Shown: piece by piece, positions 40,468 to 49,325 of the stretch
Numbering within the stretch: the stretch's first letter is position 1
How the letters are laid out: every line of letters begins with the position of its first letter
The notes under the pieces: model-generated
Told to the model about the DNA's origin: nothing
Databases searched by the model: none
The model's input: only the letters and a program-made list of their open reading frames with translations
Translations under genes and position numbers: made by a program
Assembly: GCA_007695175.1 (NCBI GenBank)
Contig: REEH01000114.1
Location: 1-64,000 of the forward strand
Length of the DNA stretch: 64,000 nucleotides
Reading direction: 5' to 3'
From: Spirochaetaceae bacterium
Lineage (GTDB): Bacteria; Spirochaetota; Spirochaetia; DSM-27196; Alkalispirochaetaceae

Positions 40468-41334
40468 ATGGAAACAACTATGCGATACGTGCTTTTTTTC
40501 CTGATCCTCAGTTTACTCGGCGTTGTGACCCTGCCGGCGGAAGAGATCCGGCACGAGGTCAAACCCGGTGATACGCTCTATGGTATCGCCAGGCAATATG
40601 GCATCTCCACGAACGAACTTACCCGGATCAACCGCATCGAATCACCTGATCTGCTTCTGCCCGGGACGATGCTCTCCGTGGGACGATCGTACCGTGTTCA
40701 ACCGGGAGATACACTCTATGCGATTGCCCGCGCGCACGAGACGAACGTGTCGATACTGCAGGAACTCAACCGACTGGACTCTACCGTCATCGTTCCGGGG
40801 CAGCGGCTGCGGATTCCTCTCGAGCCACGGGATTGGGTCGCCGAAAAACCGGAGCGAGAAGACACCGGCAACGAAGCGGAGGGGAAGGATACAAAACAGG
40901 TCAGGGAAGAACCGGCGGGCAGGGTAAACCGGGACGTCATACCGGTAGCGCTCTCCCTGGAGAATCCCATCACCTTTGCCGAGGGCGGAGCCTGGCCGGT
41001 GGCCGGCACACGGACACGCCTGGAGGGTAAGCTGCCGGGAGTCCTCATCCGGGCGGAACGGGGAGCGCCCGTATCCGCCATCGCGTCTGGGCGCGTCGTG
41101 TATGCCGGCCCCCATTCGACATTCGGCAACGTGGTCTTCATTCAATCCATCCAGGGATATATCTATGTCTACGGTGGTCAGGAGCAGGTACTCGTCGGTG
41201 TGGGTGATACCGTAAGGGCAGGCTCGACTGTCGGCACAGTGGGCACCAACCCGGGAGAGCCCGGAGCGGGATTATTCTTCTCCGTCTGGAGGAACAATAC
41301 CTTCGTGGACCCCGAGTCGGCCCCCCGCGGCTGA
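40468..41334 (+). CDS. Exported LysM-LysM-M23-like protein lacking zinc ligands (NlpD/EnvC-like)
   Basis: A 288-residue protein with signal peptide (RYVLFFLILSLLGVVTLPAEE). Two LysM domains follow (HEVKPGDTLYGIARQYGISTNELTRINRI and YRVQPGDTLYAIARAHETNVSILQELNRL), then a charged linker and an M23/LytM-like beta domain (GAPVSAIASGRVVYAG, YVYGGQEQVLVGVGDTV, GTVGTN). In active M23 enzymes the metal is held by HxGxD and HLH motifs; here the equivalent places read KLPGVL and GLFFSV, so the domain is probably catalytically dead. NlpD and EnvC are such inactive LytM proteins and activate amidases at division sites. ATG 40468 or ATG 40480 could be the start. An RpoS-type sigma gene follows, as nlpD-rpoS in Proteobacteria. 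Confidence 0.88.
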   Translation: METTMRYVLFFLILSLLGVVTLPAEEIRHEVKPGDTLYGIARQYGISTNELTRINRIESPDLLLPGTMLSVGRSYRVQPGDTLYAIARAHETNVSILQELNRLDSTVIVPGQRLRIPLEPRDWVAEKPEREDTGNEAEGKDTKQVREEPAGRVNRDVIPVALSLENPITFAEGGAWPVAGTRTRLEGKLPGVLIRAERGAPVSAIASGRVVYAGPHSTFGNVVFIQSIQGYIYVYGGQEQVLVGVGDTVRAGSTVGTVGTNPGEPGAGLFFSVWRNNTFVDPESAPRG

Positions 41335-41391
41335 AGACTCGGAAAAAGTTCGTGAAAATGGAATCAAGATTCTGGAAAAACCTCCAACCCG

Positions 41392-41400
41392 TGATAGTAT
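41392..41400 (+). promoter_or_regulatory. Extended -10 promoter before the sigma factor gene
   Basis: TGATAGTAT (TG at 41392-41393, TAGTAT at 41395-41400) forms an extended -10, 34 nt before the preferred ATG of the sigma factor. The -35 is unclear. Confidence 0.45.
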
Positions 41401-41434
41401 AGTACGAAATGTCATTGTGACCGGGGGGCATCCA

Positions 41435-42421
41435 ATGGGTTCGACAACGACGGGAAGACGGGGCAGTCGCCGCCGGGAGGACGAGTACCAGCGTTCTCCG
41501 GCCGGAACTGAACGATCCGTTGCCAGTGATTCCGATCCACTCGCGTTTTATCTGAAACAGATTTCATCCTACAGTCTGCTTACGGTTAAGCAGGAGCAGG
41601 CGATCGGAAAAAAGATCCAGGAAATCCGCGCGACGCTCCGGGTGCTTCGGGAGGATGAGTCGGTCCCCCGATCGGTCGTTCTCCGGCAGGAGGAAGAACT
41701 GCGCGCCTGCAAGAGCAGGATGATAAACGCCAACCTGAGACTGGTGGTCTCGATCGCCAAGAAGTACCAGAACCGGGGTCTTTCTCTGCTCGATCTGATC
41801 GACGAGGGAAACATCGGTCTCATTGAAGCGGTTGAGCGTTTTGATTACACCAAGGGATGCAGGTTTTCCACATACGGTACCTGGTGGATCCGGCAGGCGA
41901 TAATTAAAAGCCTTGCCGACAAGGGACGGGTGATCCGCATTCCGGTGCATATGCTCAATACGATCAAGAAGTGCTTTTTCGTGGCGAAACACCTCACGCA
42001 GGAGCTGGGACGCGATCCGGCCAGTGATGAGGTGTCCCGGTACATGAACGTTTCTCCCGGCAGGGTGCAGGAGATTAACCGCCTTTCCCAGGATACGACG
42101 TCCCTGGACGTAACACTGGATGACGACAGTTACACGCGTCTGGCGGACCTGATTGAGGATGAGCAGCAGATACAGCCCTTTGACCTCGCCTTCCACCTTA
42201 CCCTGCAGGATACGCTGGAAGAGGTGCTGGCCGAGTTGAACGAGCGTGAAATGCGTATCATCAAGCTGCGCTTCGGTCTCGGCGGGGAGGGCCCCTACAC
42301 CCTGGAGGAAACCGGCCGTTTTCTGGGGATAACCCGGGAGCGGGTACGGCAGATCCAGGAAAAAGCGATCGAAAAACTTCGCGAAAACATGGTCATCCAG
42401 GACTACCGGAACCTATATTGA
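41435..42421 (+). CDS. RpoS-type (group 2) sigma-70 family factor
   Basis: A factor of about 328 residues without the long region 1.1 of RpoD. Region 1.2 is DPLAFYLKQISSYSLLTVKQE. Regions 2.1-2.4 are ANLRLVVSIAKKYQNRGLSLLDLIDEGNIGLIEAVERFDYTKGCRFSTYGTWWIRQAI. Region 3 begins PVHMLNTIKK and region 4 ends GGEGPYTLEETGRFLGITRERVRQIQEKAIEKLR. The -10 and -35 recognition regions are intact. Length and architecture match RpoS/group 2 factors rather than the primary sigma. ATG 41435 is 7 nt after GGGGGG; GTG 41417 is an alternative. The gene sits directly after the NlpD-like gene and before the cobalamin adenosyltransferase gene (4-nt gap). Confidence 0.88.
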   Translation: MGSTTTGRRGSRRREDEYQRSPAGTERSVASDSDPLAFYLKQISSYSLLTVKQEQAIGKKIQEIRATLRVLREDESVPRSVVLRQEEELRACKSRMINANLRLVVSIAKKYQNRGLSLLDLIDEGNIGLIEAVERFDYTKGCRFSTYGTWWIRQAIIKSLADKGRVIRIPVHMLNTIKKCFFVAKHLTQELGRDPASDEVSRYMNVSPGRVQEINRLSQDTTSLDVTLDDDSYTRLADLIEDEQQIQPFDLAFHLTLQDTLEEVLAELNEREMRIIKLRFGLGGEGPYTLEETGRFLGITRERVRQIQEKAIEKLRENMVIQDYRNLY

Positions 42422-42425
42422 GGGG

Positions 42426-43022
42426 ATGAAGAAACCGGAAGAGGATCTGACTCCCGTAACCACCCGGGGCGGCGATGACGGCCGGAGCGGTTTGATAGAC
42501 GGGTCGCGCCGCTTCAAGGACGATATGCTCTTTGAAGCTCTCGGCTTCATCGATGAATCGCAGGTTGCGATCGGGTGCTGCCGGAACAGCGTAATCCGCC
42601 AGGGCGAACAAAGGGACGGGGTGAAGCCTCTCCCGCGGCTTGTGAAACAACTGGAATCCACACAGTATCTCATGTTGACTGCCGGAGGGGTTATGGCGTG
42701 TCCCGTGACCGCGCCTCCTGGTCCGACGCAACCGGTGATCACTGAAGAGGACATCAGCAGAATTGATGGCTACATTGAATGGTGGCGCGACCGGACCGAG
42801 CTGGAACCCCGGTTTTTCATTGCCGGCGACACTCTGTGCGGGGCGGAGTTTGATCGTGCCCGAACGGTCGTCCGCAGAGCCGAGCGCGCCGTCGTTGCGG
42901 TTGTGCGTCACCAGGGGCTGGAGGAGCAGAAGCGCGTCTCCCGCTTCCTGAATCGCCTCAGCGACTGGATGTTCATCCTGGCGCGCTGGGCCGACATGGA
43001 GCTGGCAGATACAGTGGATTAG
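42426..43022 (+). CDS. ATP:cob(I)alamin adenosyltransferase, PduO type
   Basis: A 198-residue protein with the PduO-type signatures. The N-terminal TTRGGDDGRSGLIDGSRRFKDD stands for the TrtGDxGxT...R.sKdd motif, and FEALGFIDESQVAIG for yGtvDELns.iG. The C-terminal FIAGDTLCGAEFDRARTVVRRAERAV and FLNRLSDWMFILARWAD match the ATP-binding helices. It makes adenosylcobalamin from cob(I)alamin and ATP. GAGGGG abuts ATG 42426. It probably shares a transcript with the sigma gene; no other B12 genes are in the window. Some N-terminal residues differ from the family consensus (GGD instead of TGD). Confidence 0.84.
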   Translation: MKKPEEDLTPVTTRGGDDGRSGLIDGSRRFKDDMLFEALGFIDESQVAIGCCRNSVIRQGEQRDGVKPLPRLVKQLESTQYLMLTAGGVMACPVTAPPGPTQPVITEEDISRIDGYIEWWRDRTELEPRFFIAGDTLCGAEFDRARTVVRRAERAVVAVVRHQGLEEQKRVSRFLNRLSDWMFILARWADMELADTVD

Positions 43023-43027
43023 ACTCC

Positions 43028-43543
43028 CTACCGCTTACCGCTGATCCGCGTGCCGTCGGACCAGCGGATATCCCAGCAGAGCATCCTGTCTCCATCGAAG
43101 CACATCTCACCGTCAACACGTCTGCCCGCCAGTACGGCCGGCAGCCAGTGAATATCGTCCTCCCACATCCGATCAAAGGGAATATTCTCGAGGCGCACCC
43201 AGAAGGGAATCGCCTCCGCCGTTTCGACGGGTTCACCACTCCATGAAGGGGCGGTGAATATGTGAACCTCCAGATTGTAACCGTCGGAAAAGGCAAAGCG
43301 CAGAGTTCCCCGGTGGTCCGGGTTCTCCGGAATGATCCCCACCTCCTCGTACAGTTCCCGCGTGGCGGTCAGTACGAGGGATTCACCCGCTTCCCGTTTT
43401 CCTCCGGGGCCATTCACCTTGCCCGCGCCGAGGCCGCGCTTCTTGTGTATCAGGAGTACCCGGCCGTCACGCACCAGAAAACAAAGAACAGCCTGATCCT
43501 GTGGAGTATACTCGGTCCAGTCGATTGGACATTCCTTCTGCAT
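43028..43543 (-). CDS. Nudix hydrolase (MutT/MTH1-like)
   Basis: A 171-residue protein with a complete Nudix box GGKREAGESLVLTATRELYEEVGI (residues about 48-71) after VNGP. The approach HKKRGLGAGKVNGPGGK resembles that of eukaryotic MTH1 and bacterial 8-oxo-dGTPases, so sanitation of oxidised nucleotides is likely. The substrate cannot be fixed from sequence. It is convergent with the cobalamin adenosyltransferase (5-nt gap) and divergent from the promoter at 43563. Confidence 0.93.
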   Translation of the reverse strand: MQKECPIDWTEYTPQDQAVLCFLVRDGRVLLIHKKRGLGAGKVNGPGGKREAGESLVLTATRELYEEVGIIPENPDHRGTLRFAFSDGYNLEVHIFTAPSWSGEPVETAEAIPFWVRLENIPFDRMWEDDIHWLPAVLAGRRVDGEMCFDGDRMLCWDIRWSDGTRISGKR

Positions 43544-43562
43544 GATCGTTCCGACGATAACA

Positions 43563-43592
43563 TTGCGGGAGCACTTTTGAAAATGGTATAAT
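43563..43592 (+). promoter_or_regulatory. Promoter with extended -10 before the gene at 43602
   Basis: TTGCGG (43563-43568), 18-nt spacer, TGG-TATAAT (TATAAT 43587-43592). A perfect extended -10 lies 9 nt before the GTG start, overlapping the Nudix gene's 5' side. Confidence 0.65.
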
Positions 43593-43601
43593 TGGGAGGC
43601 A

Positions 43602-43889
43602 GTGGAAAAAGGAAATGATGACCGTGATGATTCTGCCGCCTCGCCCCGCCCGGAGGAGATAATTGCCGCGGTCTATGGTCGCATCCGGAGTTTGCGGGAA
43701 GAGGGCAGGACTGCCACGGCGATCATACTGCCCCCGGCAATGTACAGAATTCTGCAGGACTACCGGGCGCGTCTCGGCGAGGTGCCCGGCGGCCTTCCCG
43801 ATTATCTGGGCAAGTATGAACTTTTTGGCGTGCCGTTATATACTGATACCGGTACGGATATCGTGATCCGATCGGGATCACGGCACTGA
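43602..43889 (+). CDS. Small protein of unknown function
   Basis: A 95-residue acidic N-terminus (EKGNDDRDDSAASPRPEE) followed by a compact domain (IIAAVYGRIRSLREEGRTATAIILPPAMYRILQDYRARLG, then PDYLGKYELFGVPLYTDTGTDIVI). I do not recognise the family. The fold looks alpha/beta without membrane segments. GTG 43602 is 2 nt after GGGAGG, which is close; the start is still preferred because the promoter TATAAT lies just upstream. If the transcript starts near 43599 the mRNA would have almost no leader, so a later start inside the acidic region cannot be excluded. The next gene begins 18 nt downstream. Confidence 0.72.
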   Translation: MEKGNDDRDDSAASPRPEEIIAAVYGRIRSLREEGRTATAIILPPAMYRILQDYRARLGEVPGGLPDYLGKYELFGVPLYTDTGTDIVIRSGSRH

Positions 43890-43907
43890 AGGAAAAGTGA
43901 GGGAATT

Positions 43908-45650
43908 GTGCGGAGGATACAGGCAGCTTTAGCTCTCGTGCTGGTGTTCTGGCTGCCGCTTCGGGCGGAGGGCCAGGAAACACTGGATCGGATTCGTGGT
44001 TCTCGCATTGCGGTGTTGCCCTTCGTGAATGCAACGGAGGTCTCCGAGTTTGACCGGATCGCGGAGTCCGCATCCGATTCGATCCGCCTCATCCTTCATT
44101 GGAGCCGCCAGTACGACGTCCGTGAGATGCCTGCCTTCAATCCCTTTGAGCCTGATGGACGGACCAGTATGGCTCGCATAGCCCGGGATCAACGCATACG
44201 GACCGTGCTTTTCGGCCGAATCGTGGAAATCCCCGGGGGAAGAATAGAGCTGGAATCCGCCGTCTACGGGACCGAGGAGGGGCGCATCCTGGGAGGGGCG
44301 CGCAAGGAAGCATTTGGTGCGTTTGACCTGGTGGAAGCCTCGGATGAGCTTGTCATTACGACCGTCTCAGCTCTTCTGGGTTATAACGTTGAACTGGGAG
44401 CCATCATTTTTTCACCCTCCCGTAGCGACGTACCGTACCGCGTATACGTGGACGGAATAAGGGTGGGGGACAATGTCCGTGCCCTGCCGCAGGTTCTGAC
44501 GGGGCGTCGGGCGGTGGAAATCGTGCTGAATACGGCGCAGGGTGAAATTCCGGTGTATTCCCGGGACCATCTGGTCCGGCCGGGAGAGGCTCTGGCCGTT
44601 GCGTTTGACCTGCCGGCGGTAACACAGCGGGAGCAGGTGGAAATCATGGTCCGCCAGGGTATTGCCTTACGGCTTCTGGGGGACCCGTCCGATTATGGAT
44701 GGGCTCAGGCAGCGCTTGGCGAAAGCCGAGAGCTTCTGCGGCGATCCGATTCCGCCGCCCTGGAGCCGCTGAGAGCCGAACAGGACGTGCTCGAGGCCGC
44801 GTGGCGACTGGATCGGGAATTCATGCACGTACAACCGGAGCTCTTTGCCCGCCAATCCGGTCGTTACGAACCGGGTGATCCACTGCCGGTTCTGCCGGAG
44901 ACCCAGCGTATCAGCAGATCACCCCTTTCAGGCGATCCCCGGGTGGCGGAACGGGTGCGAAGAAACGGGTATGCCCAGTATCACCTCACGTGGCTGCGCT
45001 GGGGAGAAAGCCTTTCCCATAATGAATGGGATGAGGCCTCAAGGATACTGGAGGATCTTGCCGTCCTGGAGCGGCAATACGGCATCGGCGGGCAGGAACA
45101 CCGGGTTCGGGTCAACAGGGAGTACGGGAATGCCCTGGAGGAGGCGGAGAGCCTCGCCCGGCGCCGTCGCCGTCCATGGCCATACGTGACCCTCGGGATC
45201 GGCCTCGGCGGGATCGGTTTCGGTACCTACATGTACGCGACCGACGAGGTAGACAACCATAGCGGTTCGGACCGGGACACGGCGAGAATCGTTCAGTGGG
45301 GCTCCATCGCGGGAGGAGCGGTAATCTCGATCGCATCGATCGCGCGCATTGTCCGGAACAACAGGGCAGGGGAGACGTACCTGCGCGAGTGGGCACGCGA
45401 AACGCATGGATACCTCATGGATATGGCCTCACGGGTTCTGGGTGACCCCGGCTTTCCCGGCCCCGGAGCAACAGCACTTGTTCTCGGGCCGGTGGGCGAG
45501 ATGACAACGATCGGAACAGGGATTCACCGCCTTCCAGCTCTTGTCACCGGCGTGGAAGGCGAGCCTCTCTCGACGGGGCGGGCTCCCCTCGTAAGCGGCG
45601 AGGCGGCGCGCCTGCTCTCTCCGGGGTTGACGATTCTCACGGTTGAATAG
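43908..45650 (+). CDS. Large exported protein with TolB-N/CsgG-like and PEGA-like regions
   Basis: A 580-residue protein with a signal peptide (IQAALALVLVFWLPLRAEG). The first domain (GSRIAVLPFVNATEVSEFDRIAESASDSIRLIL...VREMPAFNP...RIRTVLFGRIVEI) resembles the nucleotide-fold used by TolB-N and CsgG-type lipoproteins for periplasmic assembly. A PEGA-like stretch follows (VPYRVYVDGIRVGDNVRALPQVLTGRRAVEIVL). Two hydrophobic segments near residues 427-445 and 463-485 (VTLGIGLGGIGFGTYMY; SIAGGAVISIASIARIV) suggest insertion in a membrane late in the chain. Function unknown. GTG 43908 follows GAGGGAATT. Confidence 0.8.
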   Translation: MRRIQAALALVLVFWLPLRAEGQETLDRIRGSRIAVLPFVNATEVSEFDRIAESASDSIRLILHWSRQYDVREMPAFNPFEPDGRTSMARIARDQRIRTVLFGRIVEIPGGRIELESAVYGTEEGRILGGARKEAFGAFDLVEASDELVITTVSALLGYNVELGAIIFSPSRSDVPYRVYVDGIRVGDNVRALPQVLTGRRAVEIVLNTAQGEIPVYSRDHLVRPGEALAVAFDLPAVTQREQVEIMVRQGIALRLLGDPSDYGWAQAALGESRELLRRSDSAALEPLRAEQDVLEAAWRLDREFMHVQPELFARQSGRYEPGDPLPVLPETQRISRSPLSGDPRVAERVRRNGYAQYHLTWLRWGESLSHNEWDEASRILEDLAVLERQYGIGGQEHRVRVNREYGNALEEAESLARRRRRPWPYVTLGIGLGGIGFGTYMYATDEVDNHSGSDRDTARIVQWGSIAGGAVISIASIARIVRNNRAGETYLREWARETHGYLMDMASRVLGDPGFPGPGATALVLGPVGEMTTIGTGIHRLPALVTGVEGEPLSTGRAPLVSGEAARLLSPGLTILTVE

Positions 45651-45668
45651 AAGAGGGGTTGCTCCGCA

Positions 45669-46922
45669 TCAGGATCCGGAAAGCAGACTGCGCCGGCGTT
45701 GAGCCAGAAGGAGTTCCACAAAGGCCCGGCGGCGGCGGGGGTCGGAGGTGAAGTAAAAGAGGTGTGACGCCCGGGGACTGTCGGTCGATCCGAAACCGGG
45801 CAGGGATCCATCGGCGATTTCCTCCACCGCCGCTGCCAGCGCCGCCTCCCGGTTGTCCGCGGGGGCCTCGGCAAGGGGCTCCCGGACCAGAAAGGCTTCC
45901 TCCCATCTGCTCGCTTCCCGAAGATAATCGATGTGCCAGTGCATTCGCTTCCTCCCCCGCCGGCGGTGGCGCGCAACGCGGGCAGTCAAGCCGCTCCGCG
46001 CCGACCCCACGTAGATGTACCACCCCGCGTCCAGCGTAATCGTTCCCATGGCTCCCACGCCGACCCGACCGCCGGGATTGGAAAGAAGCACCATGTACAG
46101 ACCGGTATCGACGAGATGCCGGTCGATCCTGCTCCAGGGAATCGAGATATCGGTCCGGATCCCCTCAAGAGCACCGGCGTTGCTCCAGCCGACACCGACC
46201 GGGATGATGGGTAACCGGAATCGTGCCCGGGCCAGCGAGCGTGAGAAGGCGAGATCCGAGTGGAAATCCGGTACGAACCACTTCGTTCTGAGGGAGTGAA
46301 CGATGAAGAGCACCGCTCCCGCACCCGTTTCCGCCAGTTCCTCCACGTGGCGGCGACCCCGCTCAGTGACAGCGTCCGGAAACATCGCGAAGGGACCGTT
46401 GAAAAGCGTGCAGGATTTGACCTCCAGGTAGCGAATGGTCGCACCTCCGACACCTCCCGCATCATGATGGTCTGAAGCCTCCCTGGGAGTGAGCACGTAA
46501 TCAATACGGCTCCGGGTACCCGGCAGCGACGCCTCGGCCCGTTCCACCCGATAAGGGGCCAGGGTCGGCACCAGTTGATTCTCCAGCAGGTAGCGGGCCA
46601 CCCCGTTTGTACCGCCCGTGTCCAGGTAGACTGTTTCTCCCGTGGGCAGACGGGCACTGCTCACGCGCCAGGGATGGATCCCGCCTGCCGGACCGGGGCG
46701 TAGATTCAGGATGACGTCGGGCAGGAGAATTTCGCCCAGTCTTCCCGGATTCGGCAGGCTGGCGGTAGTGCGATGTGCTCCTTCACCCTCGACCTCACCC
46801 CTGATCGGGTCCGGAAGCAAATCCACCTCCAGGACGAAACGATTGCGCCGGAGCACGAAGCGTGCCTGCCGCAAGGGCTCCTGATCCGTTGCGAACAGAC
46901 TTGACCCGGGAGGGTCGGTCAT
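45669..46922 (-). CDS. sfsA: SfsA-family protein fused to a DUF123 (GIY-YIG-like) domain
   Basis: A 417-residue two-domain protein. Residues 1-260 are SfsA: LPNPGRLGEILLPDV, LDTGGTNGVARYLLE, RIDYVLTPRE, RYLEVKSCTLFNGPFAMFPDAVTERGRRHVEEL, GAVLFIVHSLRTKWFVPDFHSD, the last two carrying the acidic/Lys nuclease-like motif. Residues 275-400 are DUF123: GLYMVLLSNPGGRVGVGAMGTITLDAGWYIYVGSARSGLTARVARH...HWHIDYLRE, related to GIY-YIG endonucleases. The role of SfsA is disputed (regulator or nucleic-acid enzyme); the fusion favours a nucleic-acid function. ATG 46922 lies 24 bp from the divergent tRNA-Gly. Confidence 0.9.
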   Translation of the reverse strand: MTDPPGSSLFATDQEPLRQARFVLRRNRFVLEVDLLPDPIRGEVEGEGAHRTTASLPNPGRLGEILLPDVILNLRPGPAGGIHPWRVSSARLPTGETVYLDTGGTNGVARYLLENQLVPTLAPYRVERAEASLPGTRSRIDYVLTPREASDHHDAGGVGGATIRYLEVKSCTLFNGPFAMFPDAVTERGRRHVEELAETGAGAVLFIVHSLRTKWFVPDFHSDLAFSRSLARARFRLPIIPVGVGWSNAGALEGIRTDISIPWSRIDRHLVDTGLYMVLLSNPGGRVGVGAMGTITLDAGWYIYVGSARSGLTARVARHRRRGRKRMHWHIDYLREASRWEEAFLVREPLAEAPADNREAALAAAVEEIADGSLPGFGSTDSPRASHLFYFTSDPRRRRAFVELLLAQRRRSLLSGS

Positions 46923-46946
46923 GGTATTTTCCGCACCAGGAAATTA

Positions 46947-47019
46947 GCGAGCGTCGTATAATGGCTTATTACCCCAGCCTTCCAAGCTGGAGATGTGGGT
47001 TCGATTCCCATCGCTCGCT
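46947..47019 (+). tRNA. tRNA-Gly (anticodon TCC)
   Basis: A 73-nt cloverleaf. Acceptor GCGAGCG pairs with CGCTCGC, the anticodon stem CCAGC/GCTGG has loop CTTCCAA (anticodon TCC) and the T arm GTGGG/CCCAT has loop TTCGATT. The discriminator is T and CCA is not encoded. It lies between the SfsA start and the end of the convergent icd gene. Confidence 0.96.
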
Positions 47020-47030
47020 CTCTCATCCCT

Positions 47031-49259
47031 TTACCGCGTAAAGCCTTCCAGAATGGCGTTCAGTGTTGTACTCGGTCGCATGGCTGCCCCGGTTCTGACC
47101 GGATCGGGGTGGAAGTACCCTCCCAGGTCGACGGGAACTCCCTGGGCGTCGTCCAGTTCCTGCAGAATTTGCTGCTCCTTCTCCTCAAGCTCCCGGGCAA
47201 GGAGCGAGAACCTTTCTCCGAGTTCCCGGTTATCCGCTCGTTCCGCCAGAGCACGACTCCAGTAGAGGGCGAGGTAGAAGTGGCCGCCCCGGTTGTCAAG
47301 TTCCTTCACTTTTCTCGAGGGAGATTTTCCATTATTCAGAATCTCACCTGTCGCCGTGTCCAGTGTCTCCGCCAGGAGCCGTGCCCCGGGATTGTCGAAA
47401 GTCCGGCCCAGGTGCTCAAGCGAGACCGCCAGGGCAAGATACTCTCCGAGTGAATCCCAGCGGAGGTGCCCCTCCTTCTGGAACTGCTGAACGTGCTTGG
47501 GCGCGGAGCCTCCGGCGCCTGTCTCGAAGAGGCCTCCTCCGTTGAGAAGGCGGACAATTGAGAGCATTTTGGCGCTCGTTCCCAGTTCCAGTATCGGAAA
47601 GAGATCCGTCAGGTAGTCGCGAAGTACGTTTCCCGTGACCGAGATCGTGTCCTCTCCGGCGCGAAGGCGCCTGATCGAGTACCGGGTGGCCTCGGCGGGC
47701 GACATTATCGGCATCTCGAGTTCTTCCGTATCGTAATCGCCCAGGTACAGTTCCACTTTCCTGATCAGTTCCGCATCGTGGGCGCGTTCGCGATCAAGCC
47801 AGAAGACGGCAGGTGTCCCCGTTTCGCGGGCGCGGTCGACGGCGAGCCTGACCCAGTCACGGACGGCCACGTCCTTCACCTGGCACATCCGGAAGATGTC
47901 GCCCCCCTGTACGCGCTGTTCCAGAAGTACGGTCCCGCCCCTGTCCACCACCTGTACTCGCCCGGCCCCCTGTATTTCGAACGTTTTATCGTGGGATCCG
48001 TATTCTTCCGCTTTCTTCGCCATGAGACCAAGGTTGGATATACTGCCCATTGTGCGGGGGTCGTAGGCTCCGCGGGTTCGGCAGTCATCCATGACGGCCT
48101 GGTAAACGGCAGCGTATGACCGGTCCGGCACCACGAATTTCGTGTCCTGCATCGTTCCGTCCGGCGCCCAGGTCTGTCCCGATGCGCGAATCGCGGCGGG
48201 GATCGTGGCGTCGATAATGAAATCGCTGGGCACATGGAAACTCGTGATACCCCGATCGGAATCAACCATGGACACAGCGGGACCACGTTCCAGGCACGCT
48301 GCGATATCGTCGGCAATTGCCCGGCATTCCTCCGCGGGCAGCGCCTTGATGCGATCGTACAGATCTCCGAGACCATTATTCGGGCTTATCTGGAGACGTG
48401 AAAAGGTGTCGGCGTATTTCTCGAATACCTCGTGAAAGTACACGGAAAGAGCGTGTCCGAAGATGATCGGGTCGGATATTTTCATCATCGTCGCTTTGAG
48501 GTGTACCGAGAAGAGCACTCCCTTCTCGCGGGCGTCGGCGATCTCCCGCTCCAGAAACGCACGCAGTTCCTTTCTGCTCATTACCGCCGCATCGATGATT
48601 TCACCCTCATCCAGGGGGATGGTCTCACGAAGAACCAGGGGATCCCCCCCGGCGTCGGGAAGAAAACGAATCGACACGGAGGTTGCCTCTCCCACCGTGG
48701 TGGATATCTCGCTGCCGAAGTAGTCGCCCTTCTGCATGCTGGCGACGTGGGACCGCGAGTCGGTACTCCAGGGACCCATGGAATGGGGGTTGGCTCGGGC
48801 GTATTCCTTTACCGCGTGCGCCGCGCGGCGGTCGGAGTTTCCCTCTCGGAGAACGGGATTTACGGCGCTTCCCTTGATACGATCGTACCGCGTCCGGACA
48901 TCCCGTTCCAGATCGGTCACCGGCGCTTCCGGATAATCGGGGACCTGGAACCCCTGCTGTCGCAGTTCCCGTATCGCCGCGCTGAGCTGGGGGACGGAGG
49001 CGCTGATGTTGGGCAGCTTGATCACGTTTGCGTCCTGCTGCTGAACGAGTTCGCCCAGCTCCGCGAGATCGTCGGACACGCGTTGCTCCGGGGTGAGATG
49101 CTCCGGAAATGCAGCCAGTATGCGTCCGGCCAGTGATATATCGCGACTCTCCACGGCGACTCCGGCCGCATCGGTAAAGGCACGGATGATCGGCAGAAGA
49201 GAGTAGGTCGCCAGCGCCGGTGCTTCATCGGTCTGCGTAAAAATAATCGACTGTTTCAT
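47031..49259 (-). CDS. icd: NADP-dependent isocitrate dehydrogenase, monomeric type
   Basis: A 742-residue monomeric IDH, the typical length of this class (about 740). It starts [24 protein letters not shown]. It has [59 protein letters not shown], the metal-binding [24 protein letters not shown] and [16 protein letters not shown]. It converts isocitrate to 2-oxoglutarate and provides NADPH, both substrates of the GltBD system encoded in the window. ATG 49259 is preferred over an in-frame upstream codon (49277). The stop is 11 bp from the 3' end of tRNA-Gly on the opposite strand. Confidence 0.97.
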   Translation of the reverse strand: MKQSIIFTQTDEAPALATYSLLPIIRAFTDAAGVAVESRDISLAGRILAAFPEHLTPEQRVSDDLAELGELVQQQDANVIKLPNISASVPQLSAAIRELRQQGFQVPDYPEAPVTDLERDVRTRYDRIKGSAVNPVLREGNSDRRAAHAVKEYARANPHSMGPWSTDSRSHVASMQKGDYFGSEISTTVGEATSVSIRFLPDAGGDPLVLRETIPLDEGEIIDAAVMSRKELRAFLEREIADAREKGVLFSVHLKATMMKISDPIIFGHALSVYFHEVFEKYADTFSRLQISPNNGLGDLYDRIKALPAEECRAIADDIAACLERGPAVSMVDSDRGITSFHVPSDFIIDATIPAAIRASGQTWAPDGTMQDTKFVVPDRSYAAVYQAVMDDCRTRGAYDPRTMGSISNLGLMAKKAEEYGSHDKTFEIQGAGRVQVVDRGGTVLLEQRVQGGDIFRMCQVKDVAVRDWVRLAVDRARETGTPAVFWLDRERAHDAELIRKVELYLGDYDTEELEMPIMSPAEATRYSIRRLRAGEDTISVTGNVLRDYLTDLFPILELGTSAKMLSIVRLLNGGGLFETGAGGSAPKHVQQFQKEGHLRWDSLGEYLALAVSLEHLGRTFDNPGARLLAETLDTATGEILNNGKSPSRKVKELDNRGGHFYLALYWSRALAERADNRELGERFSLLARELEEKEQQILQELDDAQGVPVDLGGYFHPDPVRTGAAMRPSTTLNAILEGFTR

Positions 49260-49325
49260 GGAACAAGAAGATAACAATAATTGTCCCGCTCGTGGTCTCC
49301 AGCCGGGTACGTGACCGGTGAGAAA

